NCBI GenBank assembly: GCA_018713255.1
Contig: DVFL01000008.1
Coordinates: 50,519-114,518 of the forward strand
DNA: 64,000 nucleotides
DNA from: Candidatus Cottocaccamicrobium excrementipullorum
GTDB lineage: Bacteria; Bacillota; Clostridia; Lachnospirales; Lachnospiraceae
Direction: 5' to 3'
The notes below the pieces were generated by a model, which had not been told where the DNA came from, searched no databases, and was given only the letters and a program-made list of their open reading frames with translations. A program made the position numbers and the translations under genes. This document shows positions 33,299 through 41,927 of the stretch, one piece after another; within the stretch, counting starts at the first letter, position 1, and each line of letters opens with the position of its first letter.

Positions 33299-33476
33299 AG
33301 TTGCTCGAGAGGGCAACAGCTCAAAAGAGCTTTTTCATACTCATACCGGATGGCTTTCGGGTCATCCGGTCCCCCCCTAAACATTTTCTTATTTATACCT
33401 ACCATTCCCAAAGAAGCGCCGCCTCCGGCAGATCCAAGATGGATTTTCCAGAAGGCGGCGCTTCTTATTGTTTTTC
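33299..33476 (+). ncRNA. structured small RNA, copy 3 of a three-member family
   Basis: Hairpin GTTGC...GCAAC (33300-33317), second stem AGCTC-AAAA-GAGCT (33318-33331), the identical 23-nt core (33328-33350) and the stem CCGGATGGC/GTCATCCGG with one G-T pair (33346-33369). Seven Cs (33371-33377) and the 33-nt linker shared with copy 2 (33378-33410) follow. A long terminator stem, AAGAAGCGCCGCCT/AGGCGGCGCTTCTT (33411-33466), precedes a run of Ts. The terminator may also serve the convergent NifX-like gene. Copies 2 and 3 look like a tandem duplication. Confidence 0.77.
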
Positions 33477-33486
33477 GCCGAGAACA

Positions 33487-33894
33487 TTAATTTCCCGGGC
33501 ATCCTTTCTTATCCTCACTGCAGCTGTGACTGCGGCATTCCTGATGTTCTTCCCCTTCATGGTGATGGCTGCACACCGTGTCCGGATCATACTCCAGGCT
33601 GCCGTTGAGCAGTTCCTCCACCCGCTTATCTGCTTCCCCGGAAACTCCTGGATACAGGCGGATGCCGGCTTCCTCAAGAGCCTGTCTGGCTCCCCCTCCG
33701 ATGCCGCCGCAGATTAACACATTCACGCCAAGGCCCTTTAAAAATCCGGCCAGCGCCCCATGTCCATTTCCCTGAGTGTCCACAATTTCTTCTGACACAA
33801 TCCCGCCGTTTTCCACTTCATAAATCTTAAACTGACGGCAATGGCCAAAATGAGGAAAAATTTCTCCTGCTTCAAATGTTGCTGCTACCTTCAT
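33487..33894 (-). CDS. NifX/NafY-like dinitrogenase iron-molybdenum cofactor family protein
   Basis: A 135-residue protein. Residues 1-100 match the NifB/NifX cofactor-binding domain (EAGEIFPHFGHCRQFKIYEV and VNVLICGGIGGGARQALEEAGI). The last 28 residues are rich in His and Cys (CSHHHEGEEH, CRSHSC) and look metal-binding. No nitrogenase genes are seen, and in Clostridia such small proteins are common outside nitrogen fixation. A role in iron-sulfur or metal-cluster handling is inferred only. It lies 36 bp after the PF06541-like gene, on the same strand. Confidence 0.88.
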   Translation of the reverse strand: MKVAATFEAGEIFPHFGHCRQFKIYEVENGGIVSEEIVDTQGNGHGALAGFLKGLGVNVLICGGIGGGARQALEEAGIRLYPGVSGEADKRVEELLNGSLEYDPDTVCSHHHEGEEHQECRSHSCSEDKKGCPGN

Positions 33895-33930
33895 GATTCT
33901 TGATCTCCTTCTTTCTCCCCTGCCAGGACA

Positions 33931-35238
33931 TTAATTTACCATCTTGGCATTAGGGTAAATTTGCTCCATCCGCTGATCGTCAAACTGCTGATCAATCCAA
34001 ATCTCCCAGCCTGCCGATGCCGGCTGGCCTGCATTTCTCGCCGAATACCGAACCAGGGCCATGCAGGAAACCGCTATATCCGCTGTCATCAATACAATCA
34101 GGCACCAGGAAATGATCTTTCCTGGCTTCACAGGAATCTTTTCAATCCAATTAGAAAGAACAGGATACAGCCCCTTAAGCCATACTACCGCTGCAATCCC
34201 CCAGAAAAAACAGTACAGCAGATTAATTCTGCCTCCCAGATTAAAGGGAATCTTGCTGTAATCCCAGAAAACCGTGCCGAAAAACAGTTCCGTGCACACA
34301 CTGCAGATATATTCATAAGCGCCGCCCATCACCGTGCCGAATAAGAACAAAAAGCTGTCGGAGCGATTCCGGTAATTATAAAGAAGCAGTGTGGCAAAGG
34401 TTACCGCCATGCCCCACACCAAACTAAAAGGCCCCCAGACCACGCTGCTGCGGCTCATCCACACGCCTACTGTCAGCCGGCAGAAAATCGTTTCCGTAAT
34501 ATCTCCCAAAAAAGAACCAATGAAAAACAACATGACCAGCTTATAAAAGCTGCATCCCTCTGCAAATACCGCTGTTTTCTGCCGGGCTTTTTCAACACGA
34601 TGAATCTCCGGATACGCTCGGTTTACCCGGCGCTCTACCCTCCTGGCAATCCACCAGCCAAGACGAAGGGTCCAGGCGCCCAGCCGGTTATGGACTGTTT
34701 CAATCTGCGGAAACTTCTGCTGCAGATTCAGCACCACCAAATAAGATCCCAGAATATCTACCGTCAAAATTCCCAGAAAGACCCAGATTAGCACATGGCC
34801 GACTCTCTCTGGGATCATCCGAAACAGGCTCAGGAGAATGGGATTGCCATACGCCAGAGCTGCCACGCCTAATACCGCCCACAGCAGAGAATACTGCAGG
34901 CAGATATATCCGTCCAGATTCCAGCACTTTTTGGAATAATCCCACCATCTTCCATGATGAACCTTTTCTAAGAACCGGCCTGCCGCCCACTCAATTACTG
35001 TGGCCCAAACTCCGCATCCCACAAAGAGGAAAAACCAGCTCTTCTCTTCCACCAGCTCCTGCAAAAATACGGTGAGAATCACCGCAGCCACGCCGTACAC
35101 CGTACACACCGGACCGCCTAAAACACCCCGGTTCACAAACCGATGCTTAGTCACCGCAGCAGCTGCAGTTTCAATTCCCCAGCCTAATATCGAATAAATA
35201 AAAAACAACCATAAAAGCTCATAAAAGGCAGTACTCAT
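33931..35238 (-). CDS. membrane protein with two PF06541-like (CmpB, putative ABC permease type IV) domains
   Basis: A 435-residue membrane protein that appears to be an internal duplication. Each half begins with a similar helix (LFFIYSILGWGIET; LFFIGSFLGDITET) and contains a motif of the type WDYS...FNLGGRINLLYC (first copy WDYSKKCWNLDGYICLQYS). This fits the PF06541 family of unknown function, here in tandem, with about 12 helices in total. It follows a single-domain relative by 12 bp. Despite the Pfam name, a transporter role is unproven. Confidence 0.82.
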   Translation of the reverse strand: MSTAFYELLWLFFIYSILGWGIETAAAAVTKHRFVNRGVLGGPVCTVYGVAAVILTVFLQELVEEKSWFFLFVGCGVWATVIEWAAGRFLEKVHHGRWWDYSKKCWNLDGYICLQYSLLWAVLGVAALAYGNPILLSLFRMIPERVGHVLIWVFLGILTVDILGSYLVVLNLQQKFPQIETVHNRLGAWTLRLGWWIARRVERRVNRAYPEIHRVEKARQKTAVFAEGCSFYKLVMLFFIGSFLGDITETIFCRLTVGVWMSRSSVVWGPFSLVWGMAVTFATLLLYNYRNRSDSFLFLFGTVMGGAYEYICSVCTELFFGTVFWDYSKIPFNLGGRINLLYCFFWGIAAVVWLKGLYPVLSNWIEKIPVKPGKIISWCLIVLMTADIAVSCMALVRYSARNAGQPASAGWEIWIDQQFDDQRMEQIYPNAKMVN

Positions 35239-35250
35239 GGACAGAAATCC

Positions 35251-36384
35251 TTACCCTTTCTTCCTATGTATTCGTTTGTTTCTGTTCTTTATCTCCGTCT
35301 GCAGATCTTCGAGAGCTTCCTTAAACTGCGGAGAAACCGCAGTGGGGTTTCCTCGGATCATTCCTCGCAGATAAAACCGTTTAATGGCTGAAATTCCCTG
35401 GCCAAGCTCCTGACGGCGCCGGCCTAAATCGGAGGCTTTGCGTCCCAGAACTTCCAGCTTTTCCAAAATCGCCTGCTCCTTTTCTGCTGTGCTGTCCCGA
35501 AGGCCGCCAAGACGTTCCGTGGTACTGTCCCGAAGACCGGAAAGGCGCTCCGTGGTGCTGTCCCGAAGACCGGAAAGACGTTCTGTGGTCCCGCTCTTTA
35601 ACTGGCTTAACCGGGCGGCCGTCTCCTCCTTCAGTTCATTGATCATCGCCGTTGTGGCCTCTACCGCCTTAAAGGGAGCAATTCCCTTCATGCCGTCCAT
35701 CCGGGCGGCCGCCGCAGCCTTAATCTCTGCAATCCGCATGGCGGTCTCCTCCTGAGCCATCTGTACCCGCTCAGAGGTTTGTTCTTTCAGCTGCCCCTTA
35801 AGAAGGGCAAGCTGAACCTGGAGTTCTTCTAAGTCTGTCCGCATAGAAGTCATCTTCTCCAGTACCATTCTCAAATTCAATGCAGTTCGCACCGACTCCA
35901 CTGTGTCCGCCGCAAAAATACAGGCAATCACCGCTGTCATCCCTATCTCCACCCGGTAATCCATGGTCAGGATCAGACGGTTTATGGGCTTATGAATTAC
36001 CTCCGTCAGCAGAATGGTCAAAAATCCCCATACAAGGGAAGAACTCAGACAAATATAGCCATTGACATTAAACCGCTGATCGCTGTAATCCCAGTACCGC
36101 ATTTTAAACAGCCGCTCCATGCCCCATCCAGTTATATACTCCAAAATTGTGGCTCCAATCACTCCGGAAAGGTACACCAGGAAAAGATGATCCTGAAAAG
36201 GGAGGGAGATCACCAGCATCATCACCGCTCCCGTTCCATAAAGAGGAAGCATGGGAATCCTCAAAAATCCCCGGTTGACCAATCTCCGCTCTTTCACTGA
36301 TACATAAACAGATTCAAAAATCCATCCCAGAAAACTGTACAGGAAAAAAATCAGCAGCCATTGATATCCTTTGTATGCATACAT
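35251..36384 (-). CDS. PF06541-like membrane protein with C-terminal coiled coil
   Basis: A 377-residue protein. The first 175 residues form a single PF06541-like membrane domain (FFLYSFLGWIFES, YWDYSDQRFNVNGYICLSSS). Residues about 176-340 are long, charged and helical, including three near-identical 11-residue repeats (LSGLRDSTTER) and a degenerate fourth, which fits a hendecad coiled coil. The start is ATG at 36384, overlapping the last base of the DUF1015 stop. The coiled coil would lie on the cytoplasmic side if the helices are even in number. Function unknown. Confidence 0.83.
   Translation of the reverse strand: MYAYKGYQWLLIFFLYSFLGWIFESVYVSVKERRLVNRGFLRIPMLPLYGTGAVMMLVISLPFQDHLFLVYLSGVIGATILEYITGWGMERLFKMRYWDYSDQRFNVNGYICLSSSLVWGFLTILLTEVIHKPINRLILTMDYRVEIGMTAVIACIFAADTVESVRTALNLRMVLEKMTSMRTDLEELQVQLALLKGQLKEQTSERVQMAQEETAMRIAEIKAAAAARMDGMKGIAPFKAVEATTAMINELKEETAARLSQLKSGTTERLSGLRDSTTERLSGLRDSTTERLGGLRDSTAEKEQAILEKLEVLGRKASDLGRRRQELGQGISAIKRFYLRGMIRGNPTAVSPQFKEALEDLQTEIKNRNKRIHRKKG
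35492..35590 (-). repeat. three 33-bp tandem repeats inside the coiled-coil gene
   Basis: Units at 35492-35524, 35525-35557 and 35558-35590 are nearly identical, and a diverged fourth follows to 35623. Each encodes 11 residues in frame. They are coding repeats, not CRISPR. Confidence 0.9.
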
Positions 36385-37640
36385 CACCGAGTTTCCTTTT
36401 CTTCCGTCAATTTATGAATCAGCAGGCCGCTGCGAAGCTTAGGCTCAAACCAAGTGGATTTGGGCGGCATCAAAAGTCCTGCATCCGCCACAGAAAGAAG
36501 CTCCTCAATCGAAGTTGGATAAAGAGAGAACGCCACCTCCATATCTTCTTTCACCCGGCGTTCCAACTCCCGAAGGCCTCGGATTCCGCCGATAAAATCA
36601 ATCCGTTTATCTGTCCTGGGATCCTTAATGCCGAGAACCGGTTCAAGCAATGCGTCTTGAAGAATCGACACATCAAGGCCTTTTACCGGATCGTCCTTTA
36701 GCCACTCCCCATGAACAGTCAGCTTGTACCAGCCGTCTTTTAAGTACATGCCGAACTCGCCCTTCTGCCCAGGGGCAAAAGGCCGGTCTCCCAGAAATTC
36801 CACCGTGAAATTCTTCTCCGCTTCCTGAAGGAATTCTTCCTCTGTCAATCCATTTAAATCCTTTACCACTCGGTTATAGGGGAGAATCTTTAGCTGCTCA
36901 TCTGGAAACAGCACGGAAAGGAAATAGTTAAAAGGCTCTTTCCCTGTCCAGCCTGGATTCTCCTGCCGCCGTTTCAAGCCCACCTTCACTGCGGAAGCCG
37001 CACGGTGATGACCGTCTGCAATATAAGTGGCCGGCACCGCGGCAAATTCCTCTTCAATGGCCTTTACCAGTCCTGGAGCGGCAATCTTCCACACCTTATG
37101 GCCCACCCCATCTTCAGAGATAAAATCATACAGCGGTCTGCCCGTACACACCTGATGCACAATGCGATCAATCGCTTCCACCTTTCGGTAAGCCAGAAAA
37201 ATAGGGCCGGTCTGCGCATCCATCACATCCACATGGCGGATTCTGTCCAGCTCCTTATCCTCCCTGGTGTTTTCATGTTTTTTTACTACCTGATTCAGGT
37301 AATCATCAATGCTGCTTACTGCGGCGATGCCGGTCTGGCTTCTGCCTTCCATGGTAAGCTGGTAAATGTAATAGCAGGGCGTTTCATCCTGAATAAAGGT
37401 GCCGTCTGCCTGTCTGGCCTCAAACAGTTCTCTGGCTTTCTCATAAACGCAGTCTGCATAAGTATCCACCTCATCAGGAAACTGGGTTTCCGCCCGGTCA
37501 ATATTTAAGAAAGACAAGGGTCTGCCTTCCACCGCCTGACAGGCCTCCTTCCGATTATAAACGTCGTAGGGAAGAGCGGCTACCTGGCTGGCCGCCTCCT
37601 GATTTGGTCTTACTGCGGGAAATGGTTTTACAATCGCCAT
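36384..37640 (-). CDS. DUF1015 family protein
   Basis: A 418-residue soluble protein of the DUF1015 family, shown by AIVKPFPAVRPNQEAASQVA at the start, ALPYDVYNRKEA, and YIADGHHRAASAVKVG at about residue 220. DUF1015 genes often sit beside serA and serC in Clostridia, as here. Its HxxR-type motif suggests a ParB/Srx-like fold; the serine-kinase activity described for some DUF1015 relatives (SerK, in archaea) makes a link to serine metabolism possible. The start at 37640 has AAGGAGG 9 bases upstream. Confidence 0.9.
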   Translation of the reverse strand: MAIVKPFPAVRPNQEAASQVAALPYDVYNRKEACQAVEGRPLSFLNIDRAETQFPDEVDTYADCVYEKARELFEARQADGTFIQDETPCYYIYQLTMEGRSQTGIAAVSSIDDYLNQVVKKHENTREDKELDRIRHVDVMDAQTGPIFLAYRKVEAIDRIVHQVCTGRPLYDFISEDGVGHKVWKIAAPGLVKAIEEEFAAVPATYIADGHHRAASAVKVGLKRRQENPGWTGKEPFNYFLSVLFPDEQLKILPYNRVVKDLNGLTEEEFLQEAEKNFTVEFLGDRPFAPGQKGEFGMYLKDGWYKLTVHGEWLKDDPVKGLDVSILQDALLEPVLGIKDPRTDKRIDFIGGIRGLRELERRVKEDMEVAFSLYPTSIEELLSVADAGLLMPPKSTWFEPKLRSGLLIHKLTEEKETR

Positions 37641-37669
37641 GTTATTGTACCTCCTTAAGAAACAGCACA

Positions 37670-37719
37670 AGGCTGCCGCACGGAACCTGCCTGTTTCGGC
37701 AGGTCTCCTGCAGCAGCCT
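37670..37719 (-). other. stable hairpin in the serA-DUF1015 spacer
   Basis: Two stacked stems, AGGCTGC/GCAGCCT and ACCTGCC/GGCAGGT, separated by an internal loop, lie in the leader just before the DUF1015 ribosome site. There is no proper T-run. It may be a processing or attenuation site. Confidence 0.5.
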
Positions 37720-37737
37720 GATATCTGAAAACTCAGC

Positions 37738-38898
37738 CTACTTCACTACCCTTACCCGAAGAATGCCTTTAATGCCTCTCAGCTTTTCAATGGTCGCTTC
37801 TTCCGGCCGGCTTTCCAGATCCAGCAGGGTGTAGGCATATTTGTCACGGCTCTTATTGGTCATGTCAGAAATATTAACATCCTGCTCCGCCAGAGTTCCT
37901 GTAATCTGGCCAATCATGTTGGGAATGTTCTGATGCATTACAGCAATCCGGCTGGCCGTCCGGCAGACGCCCATATCGCAGGCCGGATAATTCACGGAAT
38001 TGCGGATATTTCCGTTTTCCAGATAATCCATCAATTCCTTTACTGCCATTACTGCACAATTATCTTCTGATTCCTCTGTAGATGCTCCTAAATGAGGAAT
38101 GGCAATCACATGCTTCATGTTTACCGATTTGGGATTTGGGAAATCCGTAATATAACGGTGTACCTTGCCGGACTCCAAAGCTTCTGCCATGGCATCATCG
38201 TCCACCAGCAGGTCTCTTGCAAAGTTCAGCACTACCACACCGTCCTTCATGGACTGAATGGTTTCTTTATTAATCATCTTTCTGGTGGAATCCAGTAAAG
38301 GCACATGAACCGTAATATAATCGCATTCCTGATAAATGGTATCCACGGAAGTAATATGCTTTACGTCCCGGGAAAGCATCCAGGCGGCATTAACCGAGAT
38401 AAAGGGATCATAGCCGTAGACTTCCATCCCCAGAGCGGCGGCGGCGTTAGCCACCTCTGCACCGATCGCCCCCAGGCCGATTACACCCAGCTTCTTTCCT
38501 TTAATCTCATGACCGGCAAAGGCCTTTTTGCTCTTCTCCACAGATTTGGCAATATTTGCATCATCTTTATTGTTCTGGCACCACTGGATGCCATCCACAA
38601 TATCCCGGGATCCCAGGAAAAGTCCTGCAAGCACCAGCTCCTTCACGCCGTTTGCATTGGCGCCTGGAGTGTTAAAGACCACGATTCCCTGATCTGCGCA
38701 GGCTTCCAGAGGAATATTATTTACACCGGCTCCAGCTCTGGCCACTGCCAAAAGACCTTTCGGCAGTTCCATCTCATGCATGGAAGCGCTGCGCACCAAA
38801 ATGCCCTCTGCCTGGGCTGCATCATCCGTCATTTCATAATTATCCGTTAATAAAGCTGTTCCCAGTTTGGAAATGGGATTCAGGCAATGTAATTTCAT
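37738..38898 (-). CDS. serA: D-3-phosphoglycerate dehydrogenase
   Basis: A 386-residue enzyme, the first step of serine synthesis (3-phosphoglycerate to 3-phosphohydroxypyruvate, NAD+). GVIGLGAIGAEVANAAAALG is the NAD-binding fold (about 150), and the segment IPHLGASTEESEDNCA contains the catalytic His. A C-terminal ACT domain starts with AVMHQNIPNMIGQITGTLAE (about 315-386) and probably senses serine. It is the short form with no extra intervening domain. It lies 17 bp after serC. Confidence 0.96.
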   Translation of the reverse strand: MKLHCLNPISKLGTALLTDNYEMTDDAAQAEGILVRSASMHEMELPKGLLAVARAGAGVNNIPLEACADQGIVVFNTPGANANGVKELVLAGLFLGSRDIVDGIQWCQNNKDDANIAKSVEKSKKAFAGHEIKGKKLGVIGLGAIGAEVANAAAALGMEVYGYDPFISVNAAWMLSRDVKHITSVDTIYQECDYITVHVPLLDSTRKMINKETIQSMKDGVVVLNFARDLLVDDDAMAEALESGKVHRYITDFPNPKSVNMKHVIAIPHLGASTEESEDNCAVMAVKELMDYLENGNIRNSVNYPACDMGVCRTASRIAVMHQNIPNMIGQITGTLAEQDVNISDMTNKSRDKYAYTLLDLESRPEEATIEKLRGIKGILRVRVVK

Positions 38899-38915
38899 GG
38901 CAAATTCCCCCTGAC

Positions 38916-40001
38916 TTACTTTGTATGCTTTGCTTCAAATTCCTTCATGAAGGCTACCAGCTTCTCCACCCCTTCAATGGGCATCGCGTTGTAGATGCTG
39001 GCCCGCATGCCGCCTACGGTGCGGTGACCTTTAAGATTTTCCAGTCCCGCCGCCTTAGCTTCTTTCACAAATAAAGCATCCAGCTCCTCATCGCCAGTAA
39101 CGAAGGGAACGTTCATCAACGACCGATCCTTCTTTACCACCGTGCCCTTAAACAGGCTGCTGGAATCCAGGAAGTCATAGAGGATAGCGGCCTTTTTCTC
39201 ATTATATTCCTTCATGGCCGCCAGGCCGCCTCTGGCCTTCAGCCACTTAAACACCTTGCCGCAGATATAGATGCTGTAGCAGGGAGGGGTATTGTAAAGA
39301 GATCCTGCGTCTGCATGGGTCTTATACCGAAGCATGGTGGGCGTTCCTGGAAGCACATCTTCCGTGATCAGATCCTCCCGGATAATTACAATCACCACTC
39401 CGGCAGGTCCGATATTTTTCTGTGCGCCGCCGTAAATCACGCCGTATTTCGTCACATCCATCGGCTCTGATAAAAAGCAGGAAGAAACATCCGCCACCAG
39501 GGTCTTTCCCTTCGTGTTGGGAAGCTCATGATAAACAGTGCCGTAAATTGTATTGTTCTGGCAGATGTAAACATAATCTGCCTGATCATCTATAGGCAGG
39601 TCTGAACAGTCCGGTATGTAAGAAAACGTCTTATCCTCGCTGGAAGCGATGGCATTGGCTGTTCCGAACAGCTTGGCTTCCTTCCAGGCTTTCTTTGCCC
39701 ACTGACCGGTAATAATGTAGTCTCCCACCCGATTCTTAAACAAATTCATGGGAATCATGGCAAACTGCTGGGAAGCGCCGCCCTGCAAAAACAGAACTTT
39801 ATAGTTGGACGGGATATTCATCAGATCCCGAAGATCCTGCTCCGCCTCGTCAATGATCCCCTGAAAAGCCTTAGATCGGTGGCTCATCTCCATCACGGAC
39901 ATGCCGGTTCCCCGGTAGTCTAACATCTCTTCAGCAGCTTCTTTTAACACCTCTTCCGGCAGCACTGCAGGTCCTGCCGAGAAATTGTATACTCTGCTCA
40001 T
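38916..40001 (-). CDS. serC: phosphoserine aminotransferase
   Basis: A 361-residue PLP enzyme that makes phosphoserine from phosphohydroxypyruvate and glutamate. The N-terminus is SRVYNFSAGPAVLPEEVL. The PLP-binding lysine lies in VIYGGAQKNIGPAG (about 195), and GHRTVGGMRASIYNA is the C-terminal signature. The ATG at 40001 is chosen over the one at 40007 because AGGAGG would touch the latter. It is the first gene of serC-serA-DUF1015. Confidence 0.96.
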   Translation of the reverse strand: MSRVYNFSAGPAVLPEEVLKEAAEEMLDYRGTGMSVMEMSHRSKAFQGIIDEAEQDLRDLMNIPSNYKVLFLQGGASQQFAMIPMNLFKNRVGDYIITGQWAKKAWKEAKLFGTANAIASSEDKTFSYIPDCSDLPIDDQADYVYICQNNTIYGTVYHELPNTKGKTLVADVSSCFLSEPMDVTKYGVIYGGAQKNIGPAGVVIVIIREDLITEDVLPGTPTMLRYKTHADAGSLYNTPPCYSIYICGKVFKWLKARGGLAAMKEYNEKKAAILYDFLDSSSLFKGTVVKKDRSLMNVPFVTGDEELDALFVKEAKAAGLENLKGHRTVGGMRASIYNAMPIEGVEKLVAFMKEFEAKHTK

Positions 40002-40145
40002 TTTCATTCCCCTCCTTGGTTTTTTAGGTTATTTCTATTAGTCTATCACTTTTTTCCGAAAATAGCACTAGTAAATTTGATTATTTCACCAATATATTAC
40101 TGATCTGATTAACCTCCATGCACAGAGACGCACCCTTCTGCGCAC

Positions 40146-40189
40146 AAAAAAACTGCAGAACACACGGGATTTCTCCATGAGTTCTGCAG
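40146..40189 (-). terminator. intrinsic terminator after ilvB
   Basis: CTGCAGAAC pairs with GTTCTGCAG around a 19-nt loop and is followed by seven Ts on the minus strand. Confidence 0.88.
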
Positions 40190-40195
40190 CGATTT

Positions 40196-41881
40196 TTATA
40201 CGATCTTTAAATCGGTATCATCAAAGGCATCTTCAATGGGGGCTCCTGCAGGCACCATGGGGAATACCTTGTCGTCACAGTTGATCTGACAATCGATGAC
40301 GCAGGGAATATTCAAGGCAATGGCCTCCTGCAAAATGGGCATAAATTCATCCTTCTTCGTCACCCGGTAAGCCTTAGCTCCCATGGCTTCTGCTACCTTT
40401 ACAAAGTCTACAGAATCATTTAACACCGTCTGAGAGTACCGCTTTCCATAGAACAAAGTCTGCCACTGACGCACCATTCCCAGCACATGGTTATTGATGA
40501 TTACCTCAATGATGGGAATGTTGTAACGGGTAGCGGTGGCAATCTCGTTCATATTCATGCGGAAGCATCCGTCTCCAGCCACGTTGATGACAATCTTATC
40601 TTTGCAGCCCATTTTCGCGCCGATGGCAGCGCCCAGGCCGTATCCCATAGTTCCCAGTCCGCCAGAGGTGAGAAGGGTTCTGGGATTCTTATATTTGTAA
40701 TACTGGGCCGCCCACATCTGGTGCTGGCCTACATCCGTCACAATAATAGTGTCCTTGTCCTTGGTCGCCTCATAAATCTGCTCAATCACATAAGGACCGG
40801 TGAGAACGCTTTTGTCATACCGAAGAGGATACATATCCTTCATCCGCTCAATATGCGCCACCCACTCATCGTGGTTCATGGGATCTAATCTGGCATTCAG
40901 CTTCCGCAGCACCACCTTCACATCACCAATGATGCAGGCGTCTACCTTTACATTCTTGTTAATCTCAGCAGGATCTACGTCAATCTGCAGAATCTTGGCA
41001 TTCTTGGCGAATTTGGAGGCATTTCCAATTACACGGTCGCTGAATCTCGCTCCTGCCACAATCAGCAGGTCGCACTCGGTAATGCCGAAATTAGAGGTCT
41101 TGGTTCCATGCATTCCCACCATTCCGGTATACAGCTCATCTGTGCCGTCGTAAGCTCCTTTTCCCATCAGGCTGTCTGCCACAGGAGCCTGAATCTTTTT
41201 CGCAAAGGCACGAAGCTCATCGGACGCATTAGAAATTACGGCGCCGCCTCCCACTAAAATAAACGGTTTTCTTGCCTTCCGAATCATCTCCACCGCCTGG
41301 TCCATGGCCTCCTCGGTGATGGTATCGGTAATCCGTTCAATAGGCGCCGGCTTCTGGTACTCATACTCGCAGCGGGCTTCCGTTACATTCTTGGTAATAT
41401 CCACCAGAACAGGGCCTGGCCGGCCTGTCTGAGCAATGGCAAACGCTCTGCGCATGACGCCTGCCAGCTTGGTTACATCTTTTACAATAAAGTTATATTT
41501 GGTAATGGGCATGGTTACACCGGTAATATCAATCTCCTGGAAGCTGTCCTTGCCCAAAAGGCTGATGCCCACATTGCAGGTAATGGCCACAATGGGAACG
41601 GAGTCCATGAAAGCAGTGGCGATTCCCGTTACCAGATTGGTGGCGCCGGGGCCTGAAGTAGCCAGGCAAACCCCCACCTTCCCCGTGGCTCTGGCATAAC
41701 CGTCCGCCGCGTGGGAAGCGCCCTGTTCATGGGACGTCAATATATGGGTGATCTCATCCTGATGCTTATACAGCGCGTCATAAATATTTAAAATGGCGCC
41801 TCCTGGATAGCCGAATACCGTGTCAACCCCCTGCTCTTTTAAACATTCAATTACAATTTCTGCACCTGTTAAACTGCTCAT
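40196..41881 (-). CDS. ilvB: acetolactate synthase large subunit
   Basis: A 561-residue thiamine-diphosphate enzyme. It condenses two pyruvates to acetolactate, or pyruvate and 2-ketobutyrate, for valine, leucine and isoleucine. VFGYPGGAILNIYDAL is the N-terminal signature. The ThDP motif runs from GDGCFRMNMNEIATA to EVIINN (about 440-470). No small regulatory subunit (ilvN) gene follows; a terminator comes at once. It is the last gene of leuB-ilvD-ilvB. Confidence 0.96.
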   Translation of the reverse strand: MSSLTGAEIVIECLKEQGVDTVFGYPGGAILNIYDALYKHQDEITHILTSHEQGASHAADGYARATGKVGVCLATSGPGATNLVTGIATAFMDSVPIVAITCNVGISLLGKDSFQEIDITGVTMPITKYNFIVKDVTKLAGVMRRAFAIAQTGRPGPVLVDITKNVTEARCEYEYQKPAPIERITDTITEEAMDQAVEMIRKARKPFILVGGGAVISNASDELRAFAKKIQAPVADSLMGKGAYDGTDELYTGMVGMHGTKTSNFGITECDLLIVAGARFSDRVIGNASKFAKNAKILQIDVDPAEINKNVKVDACIIGDVKVVLRKLNARLDPMNHDEWVAHIERMKDMYPLRYDKSVLTGPYVIEQIYEATKDKDTIIVTDVGQHQMWAAQYYKYKNPRTLLTSGGLGTMGYGLGAAIGAKMGCKDKIVINVAGDGCFRMNMNEIATATRYNIPIIEVIINNHVLGMVRQWQTLFYGKRYSQTVLNDSVDFVKVAEAMGAKAYRVTKKDEFMPILQEAIALNIPCVIDCQINCDDKVFPMVPAGAPIEDAFDDTDLKIV

Positions 41882-41927
41882 AAGGCTTAACGCTCCTTCT
41901 CTGTACTCTCTATGTTCTGCCTCCTAA

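Noticed and set aside
33487..33894. NifX-like gene as evidence of nitrogen fixation
   Set aside because: No nitrogenase or nif genes are present, and such small cofactor-domain proteins are common in non-fixing Clostridia.
35492..35590. Regular 33-bp repeats as a possible CRISPR array
   Set aside because: The units are directly adjacent with no spacers and lie in frame inside a coiled-coil gene; no cas genes are seen.
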